The translations under genes and the position numbers were made by a program. From the NCBI GenBank assembly GCA_017454075.1, contig JAFTDQ010000014.1, forward strand, positions 1 to 27,785: 27,785 nucleotides of DNA, written 5' to 3'. The stretch's first letter is position 1, and each line of letters begins with the position of its first letter. The notes beneath the pieces were generated by a model. It was not told where the DNA came from. It saw only the letters and a list, made by a program, of their open reading frames with translations, and made no database searches. The stretch is from Clostridia bacterium (GTDB taxonomy: Bacteria > Bacillota_A > Clostridia > Oscillospirales > CAG-272). Shown here piece by piece: positions 1 to 6,553 of this stretch.

Positions 1-6
1 AAGAAA

Positions 7-1479
7 ATGAAAGGCGTGATCTACGCAAGGTATTCCAGTGACAATCAGCGTGAAGAGTCGATCGAAGGTCAGATTCGTGAATGCAAGGCGTTCGCCGAAA
101 AGAATGACATTGAAATCATCGAGATCTACATTGACCGTGCGTTGTCAGCAAAAACGGATAACCGACCCGATTTCCAGCGGCTTATCAAGGAAAGCGGAAG
201 GAAGAAGTTTGAAGTCATGCTTGTGTGGAAGCTTGACCGGTTCGCCCGAAACAAGTTTGATTCGGCGCACTACAAACGGATCCTGAAAAACAACGGCGTT
301 CGTGTTGTATCAGCAACCGAAGTGATCTCGACCGGCCCGGAAGGGATTTTGCTTGAATCAATGCTTGAAGGAATGGCGGAATACTATTCAGCCGATCTTT
401 CGGAAAAGGTCATGCGCGGACAGACGGAGAACGCACTGAAATGTATGTATAACGGTGGCACGCTCCCTATCGGATATGTTGTTGATAAAGAACAGCACTT
501 TCAGATCGATCCGGTTGCGGCGCCGCTGGTGTTGCAAGCGTTTACCGACTATTCAAACGGAAAGTCGATGCGCGAAGTGACTGATATGCTGAATCTTGCC
601 TGCATTCGCACCAAGCGCGGCGGCAAAATCAGTATCAACAGCGTGACAAGAATGCTTCATAATCGCAAGTACATCGGCGAGTATCAATACCGCGATATCG
701 TTCATCCGCACGGAATCCCGGCGATCATCCCGGAAGATCTGTTTGAACGGGTGCAGGAACGCTTGGCGAAAACAAAGAAAGCCCCTGCCAAATTCAAAGC
801 AGAGGACGAGTATCTGCTGACGACCAAACTGTTTTGCGGTAAATGCAACTGCTATATGGCGGGAGAATCCGGTACCAGTCACACGGGCATCGTTCATCGG
901 TATTACAAATGCGTCAGCGTGAAAAACCATAAAGGCTGCGATAAGAAATCCGTGCAGAAAGAATGGATCGAAAATCTCGTCATCGACCAGATCAAAAAGA
1001 TCCTGTTCGACGATGAAATGATCGAAAAACTTGCCGATATGGGTATGGAGCGTCAACGTAAGGAAAACACGGTGCTTCCCATGCTGAAACGGCAGCTGGC
1101 TGAAACGGAAAAAGGCATACGGAACTTTGTGGACGCGATCCAGCAAGGGATCATCACGGAATCGACGAAGGAACGGCTTGAAGGGCTGGAAAGAGCTAAG
1201 AAAGAGCTTTCGGCGCAAATCGCACGGGAAGAACTGCTCCAACCGCCGGAATTCACACGAGATCAATTCCTGTTCTGGTTCGAGCGGATGCGCAAGTACG
1301 ACACCACGAAGCTCGTTCACCGTCGCCGACTGATCGACAGTTTTGTCAACGCGATATACCTTTACGATGACAGGATCACTCTCGTCTTTAATTTCAAAGA
1401 CGGCACAAAAACAATAACTTTCGCCGAGCTTGAGGAATCAGGCTTGGGTTCGGATATAAATGCACTCGCTGCACCATAA
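7..1479 (+). CDS. Large serine recombinase (site-specific integrase of a mobile element)
   Basis: This 490-residue protein is a large serine recombinase that would integrate or excise a phage, ICE or similar element through a 5'-phosphoserine intermediate. The N-terminal resolvase domain (about 1-150) has the YARYSS motif with likely nucleophile Ser10 and flanking Arg8, then LDRFARN in the second conserved block. A recombinase domain follows (about 150-270; DPVAAPLVLQAF, TRMLHNRKYIGEY). Next comes a zinc ribbon with paired cysteines (LFCGKCNCYM, then YYKC and GCDKK), and a charged, probably coiled-coil stretch around 350-410. The length fits the family. The ATG lies six bases from the window edge, so its ribosome binding site and promoter are not visible. 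It is the only full gene on the plus strand, is less GC-rich than its neighbours, and has its own terminator, all of which suggest acquired DNA. The att site and cargo cannot be identified here. Confidence 0.95.
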   Translation: MKGVIYARYSSDNQREESIEGQIRECKAFAEKNDIEIIEIYIDRALSAKTDNRPDFQRLIKESGRKKFEVMLVWKLDRFARNKFDSAHYKRILKNNGVRVVSATEVISTGPEGILLESMLEGMAEYYSADLSEKVMRGQTENALKCMYNGGTLPIGYVVDKEQHFQIDPVAAPLVLQAFTDYSNGKSMREVTDMLNLACIRTKRGGKISINSVTRMLHNRKYIGEYQYRDIVHPHGIPAIIPEDLFERVQERLAKTKKAPAKFKAEDEYLLTTKLFCGKCNCYMAGESGTSHTGIVHRYYKCVSVKNHKGCDKKSVQKEWIENLVIDQIKKILFDDEMIEKLADMGMERQRKENTVLPMLKRQLAETEKGIRNFVDAIQQGIITESTKERLEGLERAKKELSAQIAREELLQPPEFTRDQFLFWFERMRKYDTTKLVHRRRLIDSFVNAIYLYDDRITLVFNFKDGTKTITFAELEESGLGSDINALAAP

Positions 1480-1484
1480 AAAAG

Positions 1485-1516
1485 CAGAGAAGCACGAAGC
1501 GCTTCTCTGTTTTTTT
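1485..1516 (+). terminator. Intrinsic terminator of the serine recombinase gene
   Basis: Arms CAGAGAAGC (1485-1493) and GCTTCTCTG (1501-1509) pair perfectly around a 7-base loop and are followed at once by seven T. It lies five bases after the recombinase stop codon and reads in the same direction. Confidence 0.9.
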
Positions 1517-1579
1517 ATAATTATTTCTCCGTGACCGGACCCTCTCGCCGTGAGCTGAGAAACGCATGGCAACGCAAAC

Positions 1580-1606
1580 AAAATCCGCCCCAAAAGAGCG
1601 GATTTT
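1580..1606 (-). terminator. Intrinsic terminator of the ROK-nagA-nagB unit
   Basis: AAAATCCGC (1580-1588) and GCGGATTTT (1598-1606) form a 9-bp stem with a 9-base loop, located 13 bases after the nagB stop codon on the minus strand. On that strand the stem is followed by a short T-rich run (TTTTGTTTG). Together with the opposing recombinase terminator it leaves only about 60 bases between two convergent genes. Confidence 0.75.
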
Positions 1607-1619
1607 CAGATTTGTCGGG

Positions 1620-2348
1620 TTATAATTCCGAGGCAGCGTCCACGTCGCAGATGACGGTGACCTTTTCAGGAACGAGCCGGAGGAGCGACGCGGGAACACG
1701 CGGGCTGACTTCGCCCAGCACGGTGTCTCTTATCGCCTTCGCCTTGTTTTTACCGCTCGCGAGGAGCAGGATGCGTTTTGCCGAGAGGATTGCCCCGCAG
1801 CCCATCGAATAGGCATATTTCGGCACCTCGTCCTCTGAGTCGAAGAACCTCGAGTTTGCCTTGATCGTGCTCTCCGTGAGCGCAACGCGCCGGGTACCGA
1901 GCGATATCGTATCGGACGGTTCGTTGAAACCTATATGCCCGTTCACGCCAATTCCGAGAAGCTGAAGGTCGATCCCTCCAAGGCGTTCGATAAGCGCGTC
2001 GTAGCGCTTTGTCTCGGAATCGGGATCCACGTTCATACCGTCGGGAATGAACGTGTTCTCGGGTTTGATATCCACGTGATCGAACAGGCGGCTTTTCATG
2101 AAAAACGCGTAGCTCTGCGGATGATCCGGCGCGAGACCGATGTATTCGTCAAGGTTGACTGATTTTGCTTCGGCAAACGAGATCACGCCTTTTTCGCAGT
2201 CGGAGATAAGCTCTCTGTAAAGCCCCTCGGGCGTCGAGCCCGTCGCGAGCCCGAGTACCGAATCCGGTTTAAGGATGAGCTGAGCCGATATGATATCCGC
2301 CGCTTTACGGCTCATTTCGGCGTAATCTTTACAAACGATTACTTTCAT
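1620..2348 (-). CDS. nagB: Glucosamine-6-phosphate deaminase
   Basis: NagB converts glucosamine-6-phosphate to fructose-6-phosphate and ammonia in the cytoplasm, the last step of GlcNAc catabolism before glycolysis. The 242-residue length is typical of the monomeric Gram-positive enzymes. Family blocks are clear: LGLATGSTPEGLYREL near the N terminus (phosphate binding), SVNLDEYIGL with the catalytic-site Asp, and GVNGHIGFNEP with the active-site His and Glu. The ATG overlaps the stop of nagA in an ATGA arrangement, so the two are translationally coupled. It is the last gene of its unit and is followed by a terminator. Nothing about the protein looks degraded. Confidence 0.97.
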   Translation of the reverse strand: MKVIVCKDYAEMSRKAADIISAQLILKPDSVLGLATGSTPEGLYRELISDCEKGVISFAEAKSVNLDEYIGLAPDHPQSYAFFMKSRLFDHVDIKPENTFIPDGMNVDPDSETKRYDALIERLGGIDLQLLGIGVNGHIGFNEPSDTISLGTRRVALTESTIKANSRFFDSEDEVPKYAYSMGCGAILSAKRILLLASGKNKAKAIRDTVLGEVSPRVPASLLRLVPEKVTVICDVDAASEL

Positions 2349-3442
2349 TTTACTATCTCGCCCCCCACGTAAACTTCTTTAAGTCCGTAATCTGCCGAGA
2401 GCCTCAGAAAATCGGCGCGGCATCCCGGCTCGATGCGGCCGACGTCGCCGAGACAATGGAGCGACGCCGGATTGAAGGACGCGCATTCGACGGTCTTTTC
2501 AAGCGAAAGGCCGCTGAATCTCGTGAAATTGATGAGCCCCGTAAAGAGATCGAGCGTGCTTCCCGAAATCGTTCCTTCCTCGGTATACGCTTTCCCGTCC
2601 TTTACCGTGACGGGTTTCCCCGCTATGCTGTAAACCCCATCGGGGCATCCGGCGCCTTCCATGGAGTCGGTGATCAGCACTATCTGGCTGAGCGGCTTTG
2701 CGCGGCTGACAAGACGAACCGTTTCGGGAGCGAGATGAAAACCGTCGCAGATAAGCTCGACGTACGCCCCGCTCAGGATTCCGGCCATGATGACGCCTCC
2801 CGCTCTGTGATGTATCTGCGGCATCGCGTTGAAAAGATGAGTGAAGGAGCTCACTCCGCGCCTCACGGCGTCCATCGCCTCGTCAAACGAAGCGTCGGTA
2901 TGCGCGATCGACGCAGTCATGCCGTTATCAAGAACGGCACGGAGAAAGCTCCCGTCCCGGTCGAGCTCATAAGCCGCCGAAACGTGAACGTGCATGTCAC
3001 CCGCCGCTTCTCTGAAAAGAGGTATTTCCGAGGGATCAAGGGGCTTGAGAAGCGATTCGAGGTGCGCGCCCTTGCGCTTCGGGTTCATATACCTTCCTTC
3101 AATGTGCACGGCGCGGTAGCCGGCCTCCCTTATCCTTCCGACCGCCGAGACCATATTCTCAAGCGTATCGGAAGCGAGCGCCGGAACGACCGTAGTGACG
3201 CCCTTTTCGGCGTATTTTTTTCTCAGGAAGCGAAGCTCGTCGAACGACGCCGAGATAAAATCAAAACCGTTTCTCCCGTGAGTGTGTGTGTCGATAAGAC
3301 CGGGAATGACGTAATCACCGCCGAAATCTACCGTCTCTCCATCCGACGGGCCGTCCACTATCCTTCCGTCCTCAAAGCAGAGTTCTCCGTCACGGAATAT
3401 TTTCAGCGATCTGTCGTATATTTTCGCGTTAACTATCTTCAT
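2345..3442 (-). CDS. nagA: N-acetylglucosamine-6-phosphate deacetylase
   Basis: NagA removes the acetyl group from GlcNAc-6-phosphate, giving glucosamine-6-phosphate for NagB. The 365-residue protein is an amidohydrolase-superfamily TIM barrel. It shows GLIDTHTHG (first metal-site region), the metal-ligand Glu in VHIEGRYMNPKRKGAH, the metal-site histidines in IAHTDA and FTHLFNAM, DGFHL, and the catalytic Asp in LITDSMEGAG. The substrate loop reads GRYMNP where GPFINP is more usual, a mild variation. The start is supported by AAAGGA seven bases upstream. It begins 15 bases after the ROK kinase stop and overlaps nagB by four bases, so kinase, deacetylase and deaminase are in pathway order. Confidence 0.96.
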   Translation of the reverse strand: MKIVNAKIYDRSLKIFRDGELCFEDGRIVDGPSDGETVDFGGDYVIPGLIDTHTHGRNGFDFISASFDELRFLRKKYAEKGVTTVVPALASDTLENMVSAVGRIREAGYRAVHIEGRYMNPKRKGAHLESLLKPLDPSEIPLFREAAGDMHVHVSAAYELDRDGSFLRAVLDNGMTASIAHTDASFDEAMDAVRRGVSSFTHLFNAMPQIHHRAGGVIMAGILSGAYVELICDGFHLAPETVRLVSRAKPLSQIVLITDSMEGAGCPDGVYSIAGKPVTVKDGKAYTEEGTISGSTLDLFTGLINFTRFSGLSLEKTVECASFNPASLHCLGDVGRIEPGCRADFLRLSADYGLKEVYVGGEIVK

Positions 3443-3457
3443 AAGTAAATCCTTTCG

Positions 3458-4417
3458 TCAGCAGGAAATGGAAGCGGCGCCGATGATCCCGGCGTCGTTG
3501 CCGAGCTGAGCCGCGACTATTTTCGTTTTTTCGATGGATACGTCCTGATAAACCATCGAATACACTTTTTCGCGGAGCGGAGCGACAAGACCTTCCCCTT
3601 CCTTTGAAATGCCTCCGCCTATGCATACTATCTCCGGCTGGAACATCTGGATGACGGAAGCCACCCCCGCCGCGAGATTGTCAATATACTCTTCAATGAT
3701 TTCAATAGCCGCGGCGTCGCCGAGCCGGGCAGCGTCAAACGCGGTTTTCCCGTCCACTCCGCTTTCCGACGATATCGCGTGAAGCAAACTGTCGGGACGG
3801 CGGCACATTGTTTCTCTTGTTATGGCGATGAGGGCCGTGGCGGAACAATATGCCTCGAGACATCCGCGGCATCCGCAGCCGCAGAGACGGCCGCCGTTAT
3901 TGATGATAATGTGCCCGATCTCGCCGGCCGCACCGTTGTGCCCCTCGACGATCTTTCCGTCAAGGACGATCCCGCCGCCGACGCCCGTTCCGAGGGTTAT
4001 GGCGACGATGGAATCGCATCCGACTCCGCACCCGGCCACAAGCTCGCCGTACGCCGCCGCGTTTGCGTCGTTTGCGAGAGAGACGCTGATCTCACTTCCG
4101 ACAAGCTCCGATATCATGTCGCGGAGCGGCACCTCGGAAAAACCGAGGTTCTCGGCGTTGTGTACAACGCCTCCGCTCACCGATCCCGGAGAGCCGACCC
4201 CGATCGAGCCGACGTCGGAGAGCGATATGCCCGCATCGCGGCAGATATCGCCGCAAAGAGCGGCTATGTCCCGGCAAATATCCGCGGCAGAGCCCGTCAG
4301 GCGCGTCGGAACGCTCTTTTTCAGAACAATCTCAGGTCTTATACCGTCGTTTCTGACAAGGCCGGCCTTGATATTCGTTCCTACGAGATCAACCCCGATT
4401 GAGAATCCTTTTTTCAT
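3458..4417 (-). CDS. ROK-family sugar kinase, probably an N-acetylhexosamine kinase
   Basis: This 319-residue ROK (repressor, ORF, kinase) protein has no N-terminal helix-turn-helix, so it is a kinase rather than a ROK repressor. Visible features are the ATP phosphate loop DLVGTN (10-15; the usual DIGGT has Gly where this has Val12), the catalytic base Asp117 in LANDANAAAYGE, the GTGVGGG loop, and the ROK zinc site formed by His169 and Cys179, Cys181, Cys183 and Cys186 (CGCGCRGCLE). The position directly before nagA-nagB suggests it phosphorylates GlcNAc, or possibly ManNAc or glucose, at C6. Sequence alone does not settle the substrate, so no gene symbol is given. AGGA five bases before the ATG supports the start. 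A strong hairpin lies just upstream. Confidence 0.9.
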   Translation of the reverse strand: MKKGFSIGVDLVGTNIKAGLVRNDGIRPEIVLKKSVPTRLTGSAADICRDIAALCGDICRDAGISLSDVGSIGVGSPGSVSGGVVHNAENLGFSEVPLRDMISELVGSEISVSLANDANAAAYGELVAGCGVGCDSIVAITLGTGVGGGIVLDGKIVEGHNGAAGEIGHIIINNGGRLCGCGCRGCLEAYCSATALIAITRETMCRRPDSLLHAISSESGVDGKTAFDAARLGDAAAIEIIEEYIDNLAAGVASVIQMFQPEIVCIGGGISKEGEGLVAPLREKVYSMVYQDVSIEKTKIVAAQLGNDAGIIGAASISC

Positions 4418-4450
4418 GTTAGTCCTACGTTTTGCCCCCGCAAAAAGCGG

Positions 4451-4480
4451 ACGGCTCTCCGTCTTTCGGCGGAGAGCCGT
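4451..4480 (-). terminator. Intercistronic hairpin, possible attenuator before the ROK-nagA-nagB genes
   Basis: ACGGCTCTCCG (4451-4461) and CGGAGAGCCGT (4470-4480) form a perfect 11-bp GC-rich stem with an 8-base loop in the 69-base gap between the isomerase-like gene and the ROK kinase gene. On the minus strand it is followed by CCGC and five T. It could be a leaky terminator or a processing or stability element that lowers or uncouples expression of the nag genes. No separate promoter is evident in the gap. Confidence 0.55.
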
Positions 4481-4486
4481 AATTTT

Positions 4487-5350
4487 TCAGGCAATGTCCC
4501 AGAAACGCTTAACGTTTGAAAGACTTGCGGGAATCCCCGCCATGGCGTCCTCGACGCCCTCGTATTCGATAGAGATACAGCCGTCGTATCCGGCGTTTTT
4601 GAGTATTCTGATACACTGTGAAACTCCGGCGTCTCCGTGTCCCACGATGGTCCCGCGGTTATAGTTTCCGCCGGCCGTGCAGTACCAGTTATCCCCCGGG
4701 AACACCTCGGTCCCCTTTTTGAACAGACAGTCCTTGCAGTGTACGTGATATGCGTACGGAGCGAGTTTCGACACAGCCTTGTACGGGACGTAATCTATAT
4801 CCATAAAGTTGCCGATGTCGACGAGCAGGCCGAAGTTCGGATGATCGACCGCGTCAACAAGCGACGCGACCCTGTCGGGATCCTGTGAGAATACCCCGTG
4901 ATTTTCGGTAAGCGTCATCACACCGACGCTCTGCCCGTATTCCGTTACCCTGCGGCATCCCTCGGCGAGCCTTTCGAGGTTATAGGCGTATCCGAGCCCG
5001 CGCTTTCTCTCTTTCGGAAGATGGCCGGCGTCGTGCCTCATCATCCTGCTGCCGATCGCGGTCGCCCTGTCGACGTTGCGGCAGATCCTTTCGACCTCGC
5101 GGTCGAGATCTCCGTCCGATCCGTTTATCAGATCTCCGTCGCAGCAGAGGTTGACGACCTCAAGCCCGGCGGAGCGCGCCGCGTCGCCTATCCGGCGGAG
5201 CTCTTTTTCATCGGATTCAAAGAGCCACGGGCCGTCGGTGAATTCGATTGCTTCAAATCCCCATTCGGCCGTTTTCGCTATCATGTCGTATATGCTCATG
5301 ACGCCGTTGTAGCGCCAGAGACTGTACGTGCTGAGACAGGTTTTCACCAC
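4487..5350 (-). CDS. Sugar phosphate isomerase/epimerase-like TIM-barrel protein
   Basis: A 287-residue protein of the AP-endonuclease-2-like TIM-barrel superfamily (xylose isomerase-like, IolE and sugar epimerase relatives). The expected metal ligands can be seen in order: Glu in TLTENHG, Asp in LLVDIGN, His in YHVHCKD, and Glu in SIEYEG near the C terminus. Members isomerise, epimerise or dehydrate sugars and inositols. The exact substrate is not recognisable. Two GTG codons stand at the start (5350 and 5347); the second gives a GTGA overlap with the upstream oxidoreductase stop and sits at good distance from the GGAG motif. The tight coupling says that the two enzymes act together. There is no signal peptide, so it is cytoplasmic. 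Confidence 0.85.
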   Translation of the reverse strand: MVKTCLSTYSLWRYNGVMSIYDMIAKTAEWGFEAIEFTDGPWLFESDEKELRRIGDAARSAGLEVVNLCCDGDLINGSDGDLDREVERICRNVDRATAIGSRMMRHDAGHLPKERKRGLGYAYNLERLAEGCRRVTEYGQSVGVMTLTENHGVFSQDPDRVASLVDAVDHPNFGLLVDIGNFMDIDYVPYKAVSKLAPYAYHVHCKDCLFKKGTEVFPGDNWYCTAGGNYNRGTIVGHGDAGVSQCIRILKNAGYDGCISIEYEGVEDAMAGIPASLSNVKRFWDIA

Positions 5351-6414
5351 TTTATCTCCACCGATTTGCCGGTCTTCGCGGATTCGTAAACGGCGTCTAT
5401 GATCTTCATGACGGCGATGCCGTCGTCGGCCGTTGCGCGAGGAGGAGCGATCCCCTCGACCGCGTCTACGAATCCCTTGATCTCTGCCTCGAAGAGACCG
5501 TTTTCATCGAGGAAAATGCGCGTCTCGGGCTGAATATTGACGAATCTGTCGCCGTACTGAGTAAATATCTCGACCTCGGGATCGACAGTCGCGCCGGCCT
5601 TCGTGCCGAATATCTGGACGTTTGTCGTGTCGTGCTGAATATTCAGATTGAAGCTCGTTTCAAGAGCGACGGTGAGCCCGTTGTCGAACTTGATGAGCGC
5701 CGTGGCAAAATCCTCGACGTTGTATTCGTCGCCGGGATTATGCTCGACGTTCCAGATGATTACACTGTCGGAAGCGCGATCCGGTCCGAGATTGTCGTAG
5801 GTTGAACCGTACGCTGAGATCGGTTTCGGGAGACCCGAGAGATATCTGACAAGGTCGAGAACGTGAACGCTGAGGTCGACGAGAGGTCCGCCTCCCGAGC
5901 GTTTCTTGTCTCCGAACCATCCGCCGGGGCATCCGCTGCGGCGGAGATACGTCGCCTTTGCGTAATATATATCGCCGAAATATCCCTGATCCACGTATTT
6001 TTTCAGCGCGGCGGCGTCGTTGCCGAAGCGGCGGCAGAAACCTATGACGAGAAGTTTGCCGGTCTCCTCTGCGACCGCTTTCATCTCCTCGGCTTCCTTT
6101 GCGTTCATGGCCATCGGCTTTTCGCAGATGACGTTTGCGCCGGAACGGAGGGCAGCGATTGTCGCTCCCTTGTGCGCTACGTTCCAGGTGCATACGCTCA
6201 CGCAGTCGAGATGCTCCTTTTCGCACATCTCGTTATAATCCGTATACCTGTGCGGGATCCCGTAACGGTCACAGTATTTCTGAAGCTTTTTTTCGTTGAT
6301 ATCGCACGCGGCGACGACCTCAACTCTGTCCGGGAGGGCTTTGTATCCCGCCATGTGGACCTGGCTTATGCTGCCGGTCCCAATGATACCTACTCTGAGT
6401 TTTCTGTTTTCCAT
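5344..6414 (-). CDS. Gfo/Idh/MocA-family NAD(P)-dependent oxidoreductase
   Basis: This 356-residue cytoplasmic protein is a sugar or cyclitol dehydrogenase of the Gfo/Idh/MocA family. It has an N-terminal Rossmann fold with GIIGTGSIS (about 9-17), the family EKP motif with catalytic-site Lys99 (98-100), and the C-terminal domain signature GGGPLVDLSVHVLDL with Asp180 and His184. The usual length is 330-400 residues. It is the first gene of its unit: AAGGAG lies five bases from the ATG and a consensus-like promoter lies just upstream. The next gene, a sugar isomerase-like protein, overlaps its stop codon. GH109 glycosidases belong to the same superfamily, but they are longer and exported, and this protein has no signal peptide, so a dehydrogenase or redox-assisted lyase/epimerase partner is more likely. 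The substrate is unknown. Confidence 0.9.
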   Translation of the reverse strand: MENRKLRVGIIGTGSISQVHMAGYKALPDRVEVVAACDINEKKLQKYCDRYGIPHRYTDYNEMCEKEHLDCVSVCTWNVAHKGATIAALRSGANVICEKPMAMNAKEAEEMKAVAEETGKLLVIGFCRRFGNDAAALKKYVDQGYFGDIYYAKATYLRRSGCPGGWFGDKKRSGGGPLVDLSVHVLDLVRYLSGLPKPISAYGSTYDNLGPDRASDSVIIWNVEHNPGDEYNVEDFATALIKFDNGLTVALETSFNLNIQHDTTNVQIFGTKAGATVDPEVEIFTQYGDRFVNIQPETRIFLDENGLFEAEIKGFVDAVEGIAPPRATADDGIAVMKIIDAVYESAKTGKSVEIKW

Positions 6415-6446
6415 AATGTCTCCTTTGGCTGACGCCGTATTATTCC

Positions 6447-6480
6447 TGCCGCGTCGGGATTATTTTATCACGGCGCGGCA
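6447..6480. promoter_or_regulatory. Candidate operator: inverted repeat spanning the -10 box
   Basis: Arms TGCCGCGTCG (6447-6456) and CGGCGCGGCA (6471-6480) are inverted repeats matching at 9 of 10 positions, with 14 bases between them. The spacer contains the -10 box, so a protein bound here would block RNA polymerase. The repressor is not encoded in the window. Confidence 0.6.
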
Positions 6481-6490
6481 TGGTTGTCAA
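6462..6490 (-). promoter_or_regulatory. Sigma-A-type promoter of the oxidoreductase-isomerase-nag unit
   Basis: On the minus strand TTGACA (6485-6490) is followed after exactly 17 bases by TAAAAT (6462-6467). This is a near-consensus promoter about 48 bases upstream of the oxidoreductase ATG. It lies downstream of the GH123-like operon, so the catabolic genes can be transcribed separately from the hydrolases. Confidence 0.85.
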
Positions 6491-6520
6491 GTTAAATATA
6501 CAGATATTTTTTGGCCGCGC

Positions 6521-6553
6521 AAAAAAAGCGCAACCGGCGGTTGACATCACCGC
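6521..6553 (-). terminator. Probable terminator of the GH123-like operon
   Basis: Directly after the stop of the last GH123-like gene, the minus strand holds short alternative stems (GCGGT/ACCGC at 6537-6541 and 6549-6553, or CAACC/GGTTG at 6531-6543) followed by a T7 run (6521-6527). The stems are short, so termination may be incomplete and some read-through into the oxidoreductase unit is possible. Confidence 0.5.

Noticed and set aside
553..1320. Minus-strand open frame of 255 codons inside the serine recombinase gene
   Set aside because: The plus-strand frame has all catalytic and zinc-binding motifs of a recombinase; the minus-strand translation has none.
2456..3448. Plus-strand open frame of 330 codons opposite nagA
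   Set aside because: It lies entirely antisense to a clear NagA gene, its translation has no recognisable motif, and long antisense frames are expected in GC-rich coding DNA.
5344..6414. Gfo/Idh/MocA protein as a GH109 alpha-N-acetylgalactosaminidase
   Set aside because: Tempting in a GalNAc locus, but GH109 enzymes are longer, usually exported and have other signatures; this one is a short cytoplasmic protein with the ordinary dehydrogenase EKP and D-x-x-x-H motifs.
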